A stretch of 64,000 bases of DNA from Candidatus Latescibacterota bacterium. GTDB taxonomy: Bacteria > Latescibacterota > UBA2968 > UBA8231. How positions within the stretch are numbered: the first letter of the stretch is position 1; each line of letters opens with the position of its first letter. Shown here in pieces: positions 24,592 to 32,471 of the stretch. The stretch covers positions 1-64,000 of the forward strand of contig JAJDUT010000046.1 in the NCBI GenBank assembly GCA_022826515.1. The letters are read 5' to 3'. The notes under the pieces were generated by a model. It saw only the letters and a program-made list of their open reading frames with translations, made no database searches and had not been told where the DNA came from. The translations under genes and the position numbers were made by a program.

Positions 24592-25321
24592 CATCCTACT
24601 GCTCTTGCTCTACCCTGCGCTAGCAACGGCCCAAAGCGTGTTCGCCGCCGCCAGCTTGAACTCTGCACTCTCAGAGCTAGCCACGCACTACGAGGGGATG
24701 CACCTGTCCGTCGCCAGTTCTTCTACCTTGGCCAAACAAATTGCCGCCGGAGCGCCAGCCGACATTTACTTTTCCGCCAATGCCGAGTGGATGGACTATC
24801 TCCAAGCGCACCAGCACATCGAGCAAGACACCCGCGTCGATCTCCTCGGCAACGCCCTCGTGGTCATTGCACCCAAGGAAGCGCCCTTCACCATCCGCTT
24901 TGCAAGGGACTTCGACTTTGCCAGTGCCTTCGCTGGCCGCTTGGCCCTCGGCGACCCCGATCACGTCCCGGCCGGCCAGTACGCCCGCCAAGCCCTAGCG
25001 GCGTTGGGCTGGTGGCCGGTGCTCAAAAGCCGCATCGCACCCGCGCCCGACGTCCGCGCCGCCTTGGTGTACGTCGAGCGCGGAGAGTGCGCCGCTGGTT
25101 TAGTGTACGCCACCGACGCGGCCCAAAGCGACCGCGTAATAACCCTAGCGACCGTGCCAGATTCACTGCACCGCCCCATCGTCTATCCGGCGGCCATCGT
25201 CAAGGGCCGCGCCAGCACTCAGGTCCGCAGCCTGTTGGCGTTTTTTAGCTCGGATACGGCCGCCAGCATCTTCCGCAAACACGGCTTTACCTTTTTGGGC
25301 GACCAACGTGTTCAGCGCTGA
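24572..25321 (+). CDS. modA: Molybdate ABC transporter substrate-binding protein
   Basis: This 249-residue periplasmic protein has a signal peptide at residues 1-20 (MTLRALSILLLLLYPALATA) followed by the ModA signature VFAAASLNSALSELA, an ASSSTLAKQIAAGAPADIYF stretch, and SANAEWMDYL. It captures molybdate or tungstate and delivers it to ModB. The ATG at 24572 is chosen because the signal peptide starts there; a longer in-frame reading upstream lies inside the helicase gene. It overlaps the helicase gene by 20 bases and modB by 14 bases. Confidence 0.95.
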   Translation: MTLRALSILLLLLYPALATAQSVFAAASLNSALSELATHYEGMHLSVASSSTLAKQIAAGAPADIYFSANAEWMDYLQAHQHIEQDTRVDLLGNALVVIAPKEAPFTIRFARDFDFASAFAGRLALGDPDHVPAGQYARQALAALGWWPVLKSRIAPAPDVRAALVYVERGECAAGLVYATDAAQSDRVITLATVPDSLHRPIVYPAAIVKGRASTQVRSLLAFFSSDTAASIFRKHGFTFLGDQRVQR

Positions 25322-25982
25322 GGAAGTGCAGGTCCTGTTGCTCTCGCTGCGCGTGGCCTTTTGCTGCGTGCTGCTTAGCCTGTTGCCAGCCGTGTTGCTG
25401 GGCTGGCTGCTGGCCCGGCGGGAGTTTCCGCTCAAGATCGCGCTCGACGGCCTCTGCCACCTGCCGCTGGTCCTGCCGCCGGTGGTCACCGGCTATCTGC
25501 TGCTGTTGCTCTTTGGCCGCCGCGGTCTGTTCGGCCCGGTGCTCGCGGCCTTCGACCTCCAGTTGGCCTTCGACTGGAAGGGCGCGGTGCTGGCCTCGGC
25601 CGTGGTCGGCTTTCCCCTGATGCTGCGCTCCGTGCGCCTCGGGATTGAGAGCGTGGATCCGCGCCTAGAGCGAGTCGCCCGCACCCTCGGGGCGGGTCCG
25701 GTGCGCACCTTCCTGACCGTGACCTTGCGCCTCGCCGCTCCCGGGCTGCTGGTCGGCTCGCTGTTGAGCTTTGCCCGCTCCTTGGGCGAGTTCGGCGCGA
25801 CCATTATTTTTGCGGCCAACATTGCCGGGCAGACCCGCACCATTCCCTCGGCTATTTACACGTACCTCAACCAACCGGACGGGGAAAGCCGCGTCGTCGG
25901 ACTAATCGCGATCTCGGTCGCGCTTTCGCTGTTGGCCCTCGTGGCTAGCGAGTGGTTGGCCCGTCGCCTGCGCTCGAACTAG
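25308..25982 (+). CDS. modB: Molybdate ABC transporter permease
   Basis: This 224-residue inner-membrane protein has about five to six hydrophobic helices, including LPLVLPPVVTGYLLLLLFGR near residues 51-70. The EAA-type cytoplasmic loop that contacts the ATPase is RTLGAGPVRTFLTVTLRLA near 126-144, with the G in its usual place. Motifs and length fit ModB. The start codon is GTG at 25308, inside the end of modA, so translational coupling is likely. modC begins 3 bases after its stop region. Confidence 0.95.
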   Translation: MFSAEEVQVLLLSLRVAFCCVLLSLLPAVLLGWLLARREFPLKIALDGLCHLPLVLPPVVTGYLLLLLFGRRGLFGPVLAAFDLQLAFDWKGAVLASAVVGFPLMLRSVRLGIESVDPRLERVARTLGAGPVRTFLTVTLRLAAPGLLVGSLLSFARSLGEFGATIIFAANIAGQTRTIPSAIYTYLNQPDGESRVVGLIAISVALSLLALVASEWLARRLRSN

Positions 25983-25984
25983 CA

Positions 25985-27079
25985 ATGCTCAGCCTCCACG
26001 TCCAACGCCAACTAGGCCCCTTCGCACTCGACGTCGATATCGAATGCCATCACGCCGTCACCGCCATCTACGGCCCGTCGGGTGCGGGCAAAACCTCGCT
26101 GCTCAACGTGGTTGCCGGGCTAGTGCGGCCGGACGCCGGCGAAATATCCTTGGACGGCCAAACCCTCTTCTCCTCAACCCAGCACATCGATCTACCGCCC
26201 GAGCACCGCCGCATCGGCTACGTGTTTCAAGACGACTTGCTCTTTCCGCACCTGAGCACTGAGGAAAACCTGTGCTACGGTCGCGACCTGCTGCCAGCGG
26301 CAGCGCGCCGCTTTGCCTTGGACCAGATCGTCGATTTGCTCGAAATCGGCTCCCTGCTCAAGCGGCGACCGGGTCACCTGTCCGGCGGCGAACGCCAGCG
26401 CGTCGCCTTGGGTCGCGCCTTGCTCACTTCTCCGCGCCTCCTGCTGATGGACGAGCCGCTGGCCTCGCTCGATCAGGGCCTCAAAAACCGCATCATCCCC
26501 TACTTATGCCACGTCCGCGACGCCCTCCAAATTCCCATTCTCTACGTCAGCCACTCGGTCGCCGAAATCCTCGAACTCACCAGCCAAGTAGTAGTCCTCG
26601 ACCGCGGCCAAGTCGTAGCGCACGGCGACTTTTTTACCATCGCCGCCCACCCCCAAGTCCTGCCGCTAGTCGAAGAACACGGCTTTGAAAACGTCCTCGA
26701 CGTAGAAATCGCAGCGACCGACGCAGAGCGGGGCGTCTGCGAGGTTCTGTGTCACGGTCAGCAGCTAAAAATCCCCTACTGTGAGCAACCTGTCGGCAGC
26801 CGCCTCTTCATCGGCATCCGCGCCGACGACATCGTCCTCGCCCGCCAGCACCCCACAGGGCTGAGCGTGCGCAACGCGTTGCAGGGGACCATCAGTGCAA
26901 TTGCCGCTGTGGGAGGGAAACAGCTTATCTACGTGGATGTCGGGCGTCGGCTGGCCGCCAAGACGACCCCGGAAGCCATTGAGGAAATGCAGCTCGGCAT
27001 TGGCGACCCAATCTACTGCCTCGTCAAAACCCATTCCATCCGCTTGGGACCGCAGTTGAACCGACCCGAAAAGCGTTGA
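25985..27079 (+). CDS. modC: Molybdate ABC transporter ATP-binding protein
   Basis: This 364-residue cytoplasmic ATPase shows Walker A GPSGAGKT at 30-37, a YVFQDDLLFPHL Q-loop, signature LSGGERQR at 132-139, Walker B LLLMDEP at 152-158, and a switch histidine in YVSHSV. The C-terminal about 80 residues form the TOBE (molybdate-sensing) domain typical of ModC. The ATG at 25985 is two bases after the modB stop. The gene order modA-modB-modC is standard. A frame opening earlier at 25952 only extends back into modB. Confidence 0.95.
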   Translation: MLSLHVQRQLGPFALDVDIECHHAVTAIYGPSGAGKTSLLNVVAGLVRPDAGEISLDGQTLFSSTQHIDLPPEHRRIGYVFQDDLLFPHLSTEENLCYGRDLLPAAARRFALDQIVDLLEIGSLLKRRPGHLSGGERQRVALGRALLTSPRLLLMDEPLASLDQGLKNRIIPYLCHVRDALQIPILYVSHSVAEILELTSQVVVLDRGQVVAHGDFFTIAAHPQVLPLVEEHGFENVLDVEIAATDAERGVCEVLCHGQQLKIPYCEQPVGSRLFIGIRADDIVLARQHPTGLSVRNALQGTISAIAAVGGKQLIYVDVGRRLAAKTTPEAIEEMQLGIGDPIYCLVKTHSIRLGPQLNRPEKR

Positions 27080-27159
27080 CACGGCAAATATCCGCCTTTT
27101 ATACTCTTTACATGATGAGCACACGACACCTGATCTGAATGGGCGTTTTTTTTTGAATC

Positions 27160-27176
27160 GCGGGCCTCTGGCCCGC
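27160..27176. other. GC-rich hairpin downstream of modC
   Basis: An inverted repeat 'gcgggcc-tct-ggcccgc' (7-base-pair stem, 3-base loop) lies 80 bases after modC. It follows a T-run (about 27146-27154) instead of preceding one, so it would fit a terminator only on the minus strand. It may simply be part of the repeat-rich spacer. Confidence 0.35.
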
Positions 27177-27211
27177 AGGCGGGTAGGATGCCCGCAATCC
27201 CAGCACCCTGC

Positions 27212-27239
27212 GTAGGGGCGGTTCGCGAACCGCCCCTAC
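27212..27239. repeat. 28-base palindrome, dispersed family (copy 1)
   Basis: This is a perfect palindrome, half-site gtaggggcggttcg followed by its reverse complement. Related palindromes with the same gtaggggcg ends lie at 28437-28464, 30858-30885 and 47424-47451. It is intergenic, just upstream of the cytidylate-kinase-like gene. Confidence 0.8.
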
Positions 27240-27260
27240 TTCCAACCGAAGAGACTCGCC

Positions 27261-27941
27261 ATGAATGTCATCACGGTTGCCCGTCAGCTCGGCAGCTTTG
27301 GCGACTGGATCGCCGAGCAGTTGGCCGCCAAGCTAGACTACGAATTCATCGACCGCCGCCTCGTCGAAGAGATCGCCAGTATCACCGACACCTCGGTCGA
27401 AGAGGTTGAGCGCTACGACGAAAAGGGGGAAGGCCGCCTCCGGTTCTTTCTCAAGAAATTGCTCGTGCCCGAAGTCGCCCCAGGGACTTTTCCCCTATCG
27501 GCTGCCGCGTACGCGCCCGAGTTTGGGCTCGAGTTTCCCCACATGCGCGAGCACGAAGTCAGCGAAGCAACGTACCTCGACCGAGGCACGTACCAGCTAC
27601 TCATCACGACCCTCGTGCAGGATTTCGGCCAAAGCGGCAAGGCCGTCGTCGTCGGCCGGGCCAGCCAAGTCATCCTCGCCGATTTCCCCAATGCCTGCCA
27701 CGTCAAAATCATCGCCCCGCTCGAAACGCGGATTGAACGATTGATGCAAAACCGCGACATGGATCGCGAGCAAGCGCAGAAACTCATCGAGCAACACGAC
27801 CAATGGCGTCAGAGCTACCTGCGCAACTTCCACCGAGCCGACTGGAACGACCCCCTGCTCTACGACCTGACGATCAACACCGGCAAAATAGATCGAGAGG
27901 ACGCCGTCGATCTGCTCGCCGGGTTCTTAGCCGAGTCTTAA
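27261..27941 (+). CDS. Cytidylate kinase-like family protein
   Basis: This 226-residue protein matches the cytidylate-kinase-like group: ITVARQLGSFGDWIAEQLA at residues 4-22 (degenerate P-loop region, lacking a classic GxxGxGKS), YEFIDRRLVEEIA near 31, VVVGRASQVILAD near 130, and VKIIAPLETRIERLM near 150. Such proteins have the kinase fold, but many lack proven nucleotide kinase activity. GAAGAG lies about 10 bases upstream of the ATG. It stands alone on the plus strand between modC and a small membrane protein gene. Confidence 0.85.
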   Translation: MNVITVARQLGSFGDWIAEQLAAKLDYEFIDRRLVEEIASITDTSVEEVERYDEKGEGRLRFFLKKLLVPEVAPGTFPLSAAAYAPEFGLEFPHMREHEVSEATYLDRGTYQLLITTLVQDFGQSGKAVVVGRASQVILADFPNACHVKIIAPLETRIERLMQNRDMDREQAQKLIEQHDQWRQSYLRNFHRADWNDPLLYDLTINTGKIDREDAVDLLAGFLAES

Positions 27942-27983
27942 CCGCCGTTTTCAGGGCGCGGCACCAACCTCAGCGGAGACGCT

Positions 27984-28265
27984 ATGAACGAACCTATAAC
28001 CCAAGCACAAGATCACGACCGCCGCCTTGGCCGGTTAGAAGGCATCGCCGAGCAGCTTACCGAGCAGTTGCGCGAACAAAACCGCCAGACCAACGCCCGC
28101 TTTGATGCCGTAGAGCGCGCCATCGCCGAGCAAGGCCGCCGCTTTGACGTGTTCATGGACACGCTGCGGCAAGAGCACCGCCGCGACTTCCGCTGGCTAA
28201 TCGGCATTCAGCTTACCACCCTGATCGCCCTCGGCACGCTGATTTTGTCGCGCTTGCCCAGCTAA
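27984..28265 (+). CDS. Small coiled-coil protein with C-terminal membrane anchor
   Basis: The protein has 93 residues. Residues about 10-65 are a charged coiled coil (EGIAEQLTEQLREQNRQTN and related heptads). Residues 70-90 (WLIGIQLTTLIALGTLILS) form one membrane helix at the C-terminus. This is the layout of DUF1640-like or bacterial tail-anchored coiled-coil proteins of unknown role. A similar but longer protein is encoded at 38333-38725. It starts 43 bases after the kinase-like gene. Confidence 0.7.
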   Translation: MNEPITQAQDHDRRLGRLEGIAEQLTEQLREQNRQTNARFDAVERAIAEQGRRFDVFMDTLRQEHRRDFRWLIGIQLTTLIALGTLILSRLPS

Positions 28266-28378
28266 GAAAATCAGCCAGCTCCCTCGTATAATCAGCCAGC
28301 AAAGGAGAACACCATGAGATTATTTACAGTCCTTCTCCCCGGCCTTCGCTGGGGCCGACTCTGCGGCTTCTTAGGGTC

Positions 28379-28398
28379 ATTCCCGCGCAAGCGGGAAT
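28379..28398. repeat. REP-like palindrome attcccgc/gcgggaat
   Basis: This is an 8-base-pair inverted repeat attcccgc-gcaa-gcgggaat. The motif is a common extragenic palindrome in many bacterial genomes. It sits in the leader of the Calx-beta surface-protein gene. Confidence 0.75.
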
Positions 28399-28436
28399 CC
28401 AGCCTTGTACGCGATGCGGATCCGGCGCGACATCCT

Positions 28437-28464
28437 GTAGGGGCGACCGATCGGTCACCCCTAC
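28437..28464. repeat. 28-base palindrome, dispersed family (copy 2)
   Basis: Palindrome with ends gtaggggcgaccga / tcggtcacccctac and one mismatch. It is nearly identical to the copy at 30858-30885, so copies lie on both sides of the Calx-beta gene. Confidence 0.8.
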
Positions 28465-28572
28465 GCGAATCCACGCCGCTGTACCCCCCCCCCACAAAAT
28501 CAATATAAACAACATCTTAGATTTCTTCGAGCGCGGCGCATAGGCCGCGGTGCGCTCCGTTTAATCGCTGTC

Positions 28573-30861
28573 TTGTGCCTGTTCGTCTTGGCCACTGGGG
28601 AGGCGCAGGCGCTAGTGTTCTGGGATGAGAGCGATCATATAAGAACCGAGGATGAAGGGGCGGTCACGCTGGAAGTCCAGCACACCGAGAGTGGGAATCT
28701 GCCCTCGGCCCTAGTCGTCAACTTCACTATGACCGGCACGGCAACCCCGGGGACCGATTACACCATCACCGGGACGACCGGGGTGACGGTGACGACCAAC
28801 TACAGTGCCGGGACCGGGACGATCACGCTGTCGGCGGGGACGCCGCGGTTTACCTCTGTCAATATAACCTTGACGCTCGTCAACGACTCGGTCGTAGATA
28901 ACGGCGAGACGATCATCCTGACCATCCCGAACACCGGCGGGAACACCGTCAGAACCCTTACCATCACGTTGTTCGACCCCCAACTCGGCGATCCCACCTT
29001 TTCGATCACAGGCATCCCCCGGGTAGGCGAGACCCTAACGGTAACTCAGGACACGCCCGATCCCGACGGCAACGGCTCCGTGAGCAGCTACCAATGGGCT
29101 TATCGATCCAACCTCCGAATTATCGTCGGCGCGACCTCGAATAGCGTCACCGTCCGGGCGGAGGATGTGGGCCGGTATTACGTCGCGACTTTGCTTTACA
29201 CCGACGCCAAGGGCTATACTGCACGGATAAGCTCGTCCCCGATCGGTCCGATCGTGGCGGCTACGACTCCGTTGGTCGGTTTCGCGGCGGGCACCGCCAG
29301 CACCGCCGAGGGCGCGGGGACGCACCCAGTGGCGGTCAGCCTCAGCCCGGCCCCGCAGGCGAGTCTCACTATCAACTACACGGTGGGCGGCACCGCCACG
29401 GGCGCCGACTACGCGGCGTTGTCCGGTGCGGTAACGGTGGCCGCCAACGCCACCAGCGCCACCATCCCAATAGCCATCACCGACGACAGCACGGCCGAGC
29501 CCGACGAGACCATCGTGCTGACGCTCTCCTCCTCGGCGAACTACCTCATCCCCCAGCCGCACTATCAAGTAACCCAGACGAGCACATACCGGCTCACCAT
29601 CCAGAACGACGACGACGGCGCACCGCCCCCGCCCCCGCCGCCGGAGTCAACGACGACGACATCCGCCGACCCCGATCCAGCACCGCCGACCCCACCGCCG
29701 GAGCCGTTCTGGATATCGCTCGACGACGCGGGTGTCGTCGAAGTCAGACTCGACCCTGCCCGTGTCGTCGAAGGCGGCTTGCTCCGCTTTGTCCTACGGC
29801 TGAAGGAGCCGCTGGACGAGCCGTTCAGCGCGGAGTGGGCCACCATCCCCTCGGGCACGGCAACCGCCGGCCAAGATTACTACGCCGACCGCAGCACGGT
29901 GCAGATCCCGGCCGGAGCCACCACCGACACCATCGTCGTGCGCACCCGGCGAGACCGGATCGTCGAAGACGATGAGGAATTCCGGGTGCGGCTGTTGGAC
30001 ATCGACAAGGACGTCGTAGCCGTCGGCAGAATTCTCGACGACCCGCCCCCACCGGAGCCGGAAACACCCGAATCCGAACCCGAACCCGAACCCGAACCGG
30101 TCCTACCCAGCCTGACGCTGACCGACGCCACCAGCACCGAGGGCGACTTTCTCCGCTTTGTCGTGCGAGTGGAGCCGGCCCCGACGGCCCCGTTCACCGT
30201 GAAATACGCCACCGCGTCTAGGACGGCCCGAGCCGGCGCAGACTACGAGGCGGCGTCTGGCACGCTGGACTTTGACGCCGGTCAAAGCACGGCCCCGTTC
30301 ACCGTCTGGATCCACCGCGACGAGCAAGACGAGCCGGATGAGACCTTCGGGGTGAAAATCATTCATCCGGCCACCGGCACCCTCCTCGCCGAGGCAACGG
30401 GTACGATCACAGACGACGACGCGACCCCACCAGAGGCCGATTCCGACGATGACGGCGAGACAGCCCTTGCGTTCGCCGAGCCGGTCGAAGACCAAGCGTA
30501 CACCGCTGGCACGGCGATTACCGCGCGGGTCCTGCCGGAAGCTACCGGCGGTCAAGGCGCGGTAACATACCGCGTCTTCGGCTTGCCGGCGGGCCTATCA
30601 TTTGACGCGGCCACGCGGACGATTTCGGGCACACCCGAAGCGGCCACCGATGGGGCCGTTGAGGTGGCCTACACGGCGGCGGACAGCACCGGAGCCGCCA
30701 CCGCGTTGGTCTTCTCCATCACGGTCAACCCGCCGCTGAGCTTCGGCGACTTGTTCGACTCATTTGGTGGCGGATCACAAGGTGGGTGGCGGGGTCGCTG
30801 GCCAAGGCTACGGCTACCGGCCCCATCCGCGACGACGACCAACCGTAAGGCGCATCCGTAG
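28573..30861 (+). CDS. Calx-beta / Ig-like secreted or surface protein, 5' end probably disrupted
   Basis: The reading frame encodes 762 residues from TTG at 28573. The first residues (LFVLATGEAQA) are the end of a signal peptide, and in-frame codons upstream continue it (LIAVLC) back to a stop at 28519 without ATG or GTG. The body holds at least four Calx-beta domains (for example VAVSLSPAPQASLTINYTVG, TATPGTDYTITG, ARAGADYEAASGTLDFDAGQ). These are separated by proline- or EPEP-rich linkers, and a putative Ig domain (GLPAGLSFDAATRTISGTPE) lies near the C-terminus. Calx-beta domains bind Ca2+ and occur in adhesins. The last about 600 bases are closely similar to the end of the gene at 50111-52930. 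Compared with that gene, its TGA stop has become TCA, adding a tail of about 30 residues. Confidence 0.75.
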   Translation: MCLFVLATGEAQALVFWDESDHIRTEDEGAVTLEVQHTESGNLPSALVVNFTMTGTATPGTDYTITGTTGVTVTTNYSAGTGTITLSAGTPRFTSVNITLTLVNDSVVDNGETIILTIPNTGGNTVRTLTITLFDPQLGDPTFSITGIPRVGETLTVTQDTPDPDGNGSVSSYQWAYRSNLRIIVGATSNSVTVRAEDVGRYYVATLLYTDAKGYTARISSSPIGPIVAATTPLVGFAAGTASTAEGAGTHPVAVSLSPAPQASLTINYTVGGTATGADYAALSGAVTVAANATSATIPIAITDDSTAEPDETIVLTLSSSANYLIPQPHYQVTQTSTYRLTIQNDDDGAPPPPPPPESTTTTSADPDPAPPTPPPEPFWISLDDAGVVEVRLDPARVVEGGLLRFVLRLKEPLDEPFSAEWATIPSGTATAGQDYYADRSTVQIPAGATTDTIVVRTRRDRIVEDDEEFRVRLLDIDKDVVAVGRILDDPPPPEPETPESEPEPEPEPVLPSLTLTDATSTEGDFLRFVVRVEPAPTAPFTVKYATASRTARAGADYEAASGTLDFDAGQSTAPFTVWIHRDEQDEPDETFGVKIIHPATGTLLAEATGTITDDDATPPEADSDDDGETALAFAEPVEDQAYTAGTAITARVLPEATGGQGAVTYRVFGLPAGLSFDAATRTISGTPEAATDGAVEVAYTAADSTGAATALVFSITVNPPLSFGDLFDSFGGGSQGGWRGRWPRLRLPAPSATTTNRKAHP

Positions 30862-30885
30862 GGGCGACCGATCGGTCGCCCCTAC
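30858..30885. repeat. 28-base palindrome, dispersed family (copy 3)
   Basis: Perfect palindrome with half-site gtaggggcgaccga. It overlaps the last codons and stop of the Calx-beta gene, so the repeat supplies that gene's present stop region, and it touches the sulfatase gene end (30882). Confidence 0.8.
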
Positions 30886-32375
30886 AGATCAAACGAACGG
30901 GGTACTGCTTTCCCCCCTGCCCCGTGTAAAAACGCGTCGTCTGGCCGCGGCCAGCGCATTGCGTACTGTCGGCTGCGCTGGCGGCGGTAGCCCGCATTGT
31001 AGTACGTGCTCGCGGCCAGCCAGCGCAACAGACGAGTTGTAAGCTCGTTTTGCAGTTCCCGATGCTCGGGTCGGCCCCAGAGATTCCACAACTCGTGCGG
31101 GTCCTGCTCCAAGTCGTATAGCTCGCCCTGATCTTGGCCGATGTAATAGACCATCTTGTGCCGCTGGCCGCGCATCATCACCTGATAGTTGTCCTCGCAG
31201 AACACCCATTCGCGCGGCGCACAATCCGCGGCTCCCTCCAAGTACGGCCGCAGCGAACGCCCCTCCAAGTAACTAGGCACCTCCACACCCGCCGCTTCTA
31301 GAATCGTCGGTCCTAAATCCATCAGCGAAACCAAGTCGCCGGTCTCGCGGCCCTGTTGCGTCCGCCGACTGTCGCGCACAATCAGCGGCACGTGTACTAT
31401 CGGATCGTACATCAGCCACTTGTATGCCAGCCCGTGATCGCCCAACAGCTCGCCGTGATCCGAGCAGAAGAGGAGCAGACTGTTGTCCAAAAAACCCCGC
31501 GCCTGCAGCGCGTCGAGGACCTCGCCCAACTTCTCATCGACCGTGGTAATTTTAGCGTAGTAATGCCGCCGCATGTGGGCGATATCCTCTTCGCTGGGCG
31601 AGTACATGTCGATGACCGACTCGTGATGGGTCGTCGCATGAACCTTTTTGTGCGCCTCATGCTGGGGCGGTTTGTCCGCTAACTCGCCCTCGCGCAACAC
31701 ACGCGGGGGCATGGGACGCCCTGCGTACTGCTCTAGATGCCTCGGCAGCGGATCCCACGGCTCGTGCGGGCCGGTAAAGCCTACCTGTAAGAAGAACGGA
31801 GACCGGCCCTCGTAATCGCGGATCCAAGCGAGGGCCGAGTCGCCGATAAAGACATCCGAGTGAAAGCGCTCCTCCAAGTGCCAAGGGACGCCTTGGTACT
31901 TCTGTAGCCAATCGGGGTCGGTCTTGTTGCGGTCGTTGGGCCGCTCCAAGCCGTGGATCCGCAGATAGCGGCCCCAATCGTCGTCGGCCGCACCCCAGTC
32001 GCGGTACCTGCTGGTGGGATTCTCTACCACGACCCGCTCGTGAAACCCCCCAGCGACATCGCGTGGGGCAAAGTGCATCTTGCCGATGTTGACGCAGTGA
32101 TAACCCGCGTCGTTGAGGTCTTGCACCCAATTGCGGTGACTGGCCCAATGGTCAAAGCTGTACACGCCGGTATTGTGTGGGTACATACCCGTGAAGATCG
32201 CCGCCCGCGAGGCAATGCAGGTCGCTCCCGGGCAAAAGGCATTGCGGAAGGAAAGTCCCTCCGCAGCCAAGCGGTCCATCGCCGGCGTAATCGCATAGTC
32301 GTAACCCCAAGCGCCGATTGTGTCAAAGCGCTGTTGGTCGGTCATAATGAGAATGATATTAGGTCGATCAGACAT
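30882..32375 (-). CDS. Sulfatase (alkaline phosphatase superfamily)
   Basis: This 497-residue protein is probably a type I sulfatase that hydrolyses sulfate esters on carbohydrate. The N-terminus PNIILIMTDQQ (D13 metal ligand) leads to CIASRAAIFTG at 53-63. C53-x-A-x-R is the formylglycine motif, with A in place of the commoner P. NIGKMHFAP near 102 is the second signature, and CSDHGELLGDHG near 302 carries late metal ligands. No signal peptide is visible, so it may act on imported material. The ATG at 32375 is preferred because AGGAGGT sits 7 bases upstream. No sulfatase-maturing enzyme gene is in this window. It neighbours lyase and hydrolase genes for uronate-containing polysaccharide. Confidence 0.93.
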   Translation of the reverse strand: MSDRPNIILIMTDQQRFDTIGAWGYDYAITPAMDRLAAEGLSFRNAFCPGATCIASRAAIFTGMYPHNTGVYSFDHWASHRNWVQDLNDAGYHCVNIGKMHFAPRDVAGGFHERVVVENPTSRYRDWGAADDDWGRYLRIHGLERPNDRNKTDPDWLQKYQGVPWHLEERFHSDVFIGDSALAWIRDYEGRSPFFLQVGFTGPHEPWDPLPRHLEQYAGRPMPPRVLREGELADKPPQHEAHKKVHATTHHESVIDMYSPSEEDIAHMRRHYYAKITTVDEKLGEVLDALQARGFLDNSLLLFCSDHGELLGDHGLAYKWLMYDPIVHVPLIVRDSRRTQQGRETGDLVSLMDLGPTILEAAGVEVPSYLEGRSLRPYLEGAADCAPREWVFCEDNYQVMMRGQRHKMVYYIGQDQGELYDLEQDPHELWNLWGRPEHRELQNELTTRLLRWLAASTYYNAGYRRQRSRQYAMRWPRPDDAFLHGAGGKAVPRSFDL

Positions 32376-32384
32376 TCGGTACCT

Positions 32385-32471
32385 CCTATTCAATTACGAA
32401 TTACGAATTAGGAATTACGAATTAGGGCTGGGGTCGGAAATTCCTAATTCCTAATTCTCAATTCCTAATTC
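32385..32471. repeat. AT-rich 'aattcctaatt / aattaggaatt' repeat
   Basis: Tandem and inverted copies of aattacgaatt, aattaggaatt and aattcctaatt fill the gap between the sulfatase start and the end of the next gene, and supply that gene's last codons. The motif also occurs at 108-128. The whole can fold back on itself. Confidence 0.65.

Larger units (their letters stand above)
28266..28572. other. Repeat-filled leader of the Calx-beta gene
   Basis: There are 307 bases with no complete gene. A strong ribosome-binding site (AAGGAG, about 28302-28307) and ATG at 28314 begin a short signal-peptide-like reading frame (MRLFTVLLPGLRWG). It runs straight into two palindromic repeats (28379-28398 and 28437-28464) and stops at 28508. 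From 28522 another frame resumes with a basic-hydrophobic signal-peptide-like stretch but no ATG or GTG. The layout suggests that repeats have disrupted the original 5' end of the surface-protein gene. Confidence 0.5.

Noticed and set aside
27160..27176. Terminator of modABC
   Set aside because: The hairpin follows rather than precedes the T-run on the plus strand, so it does not fit an intrinsic terminator for modC.
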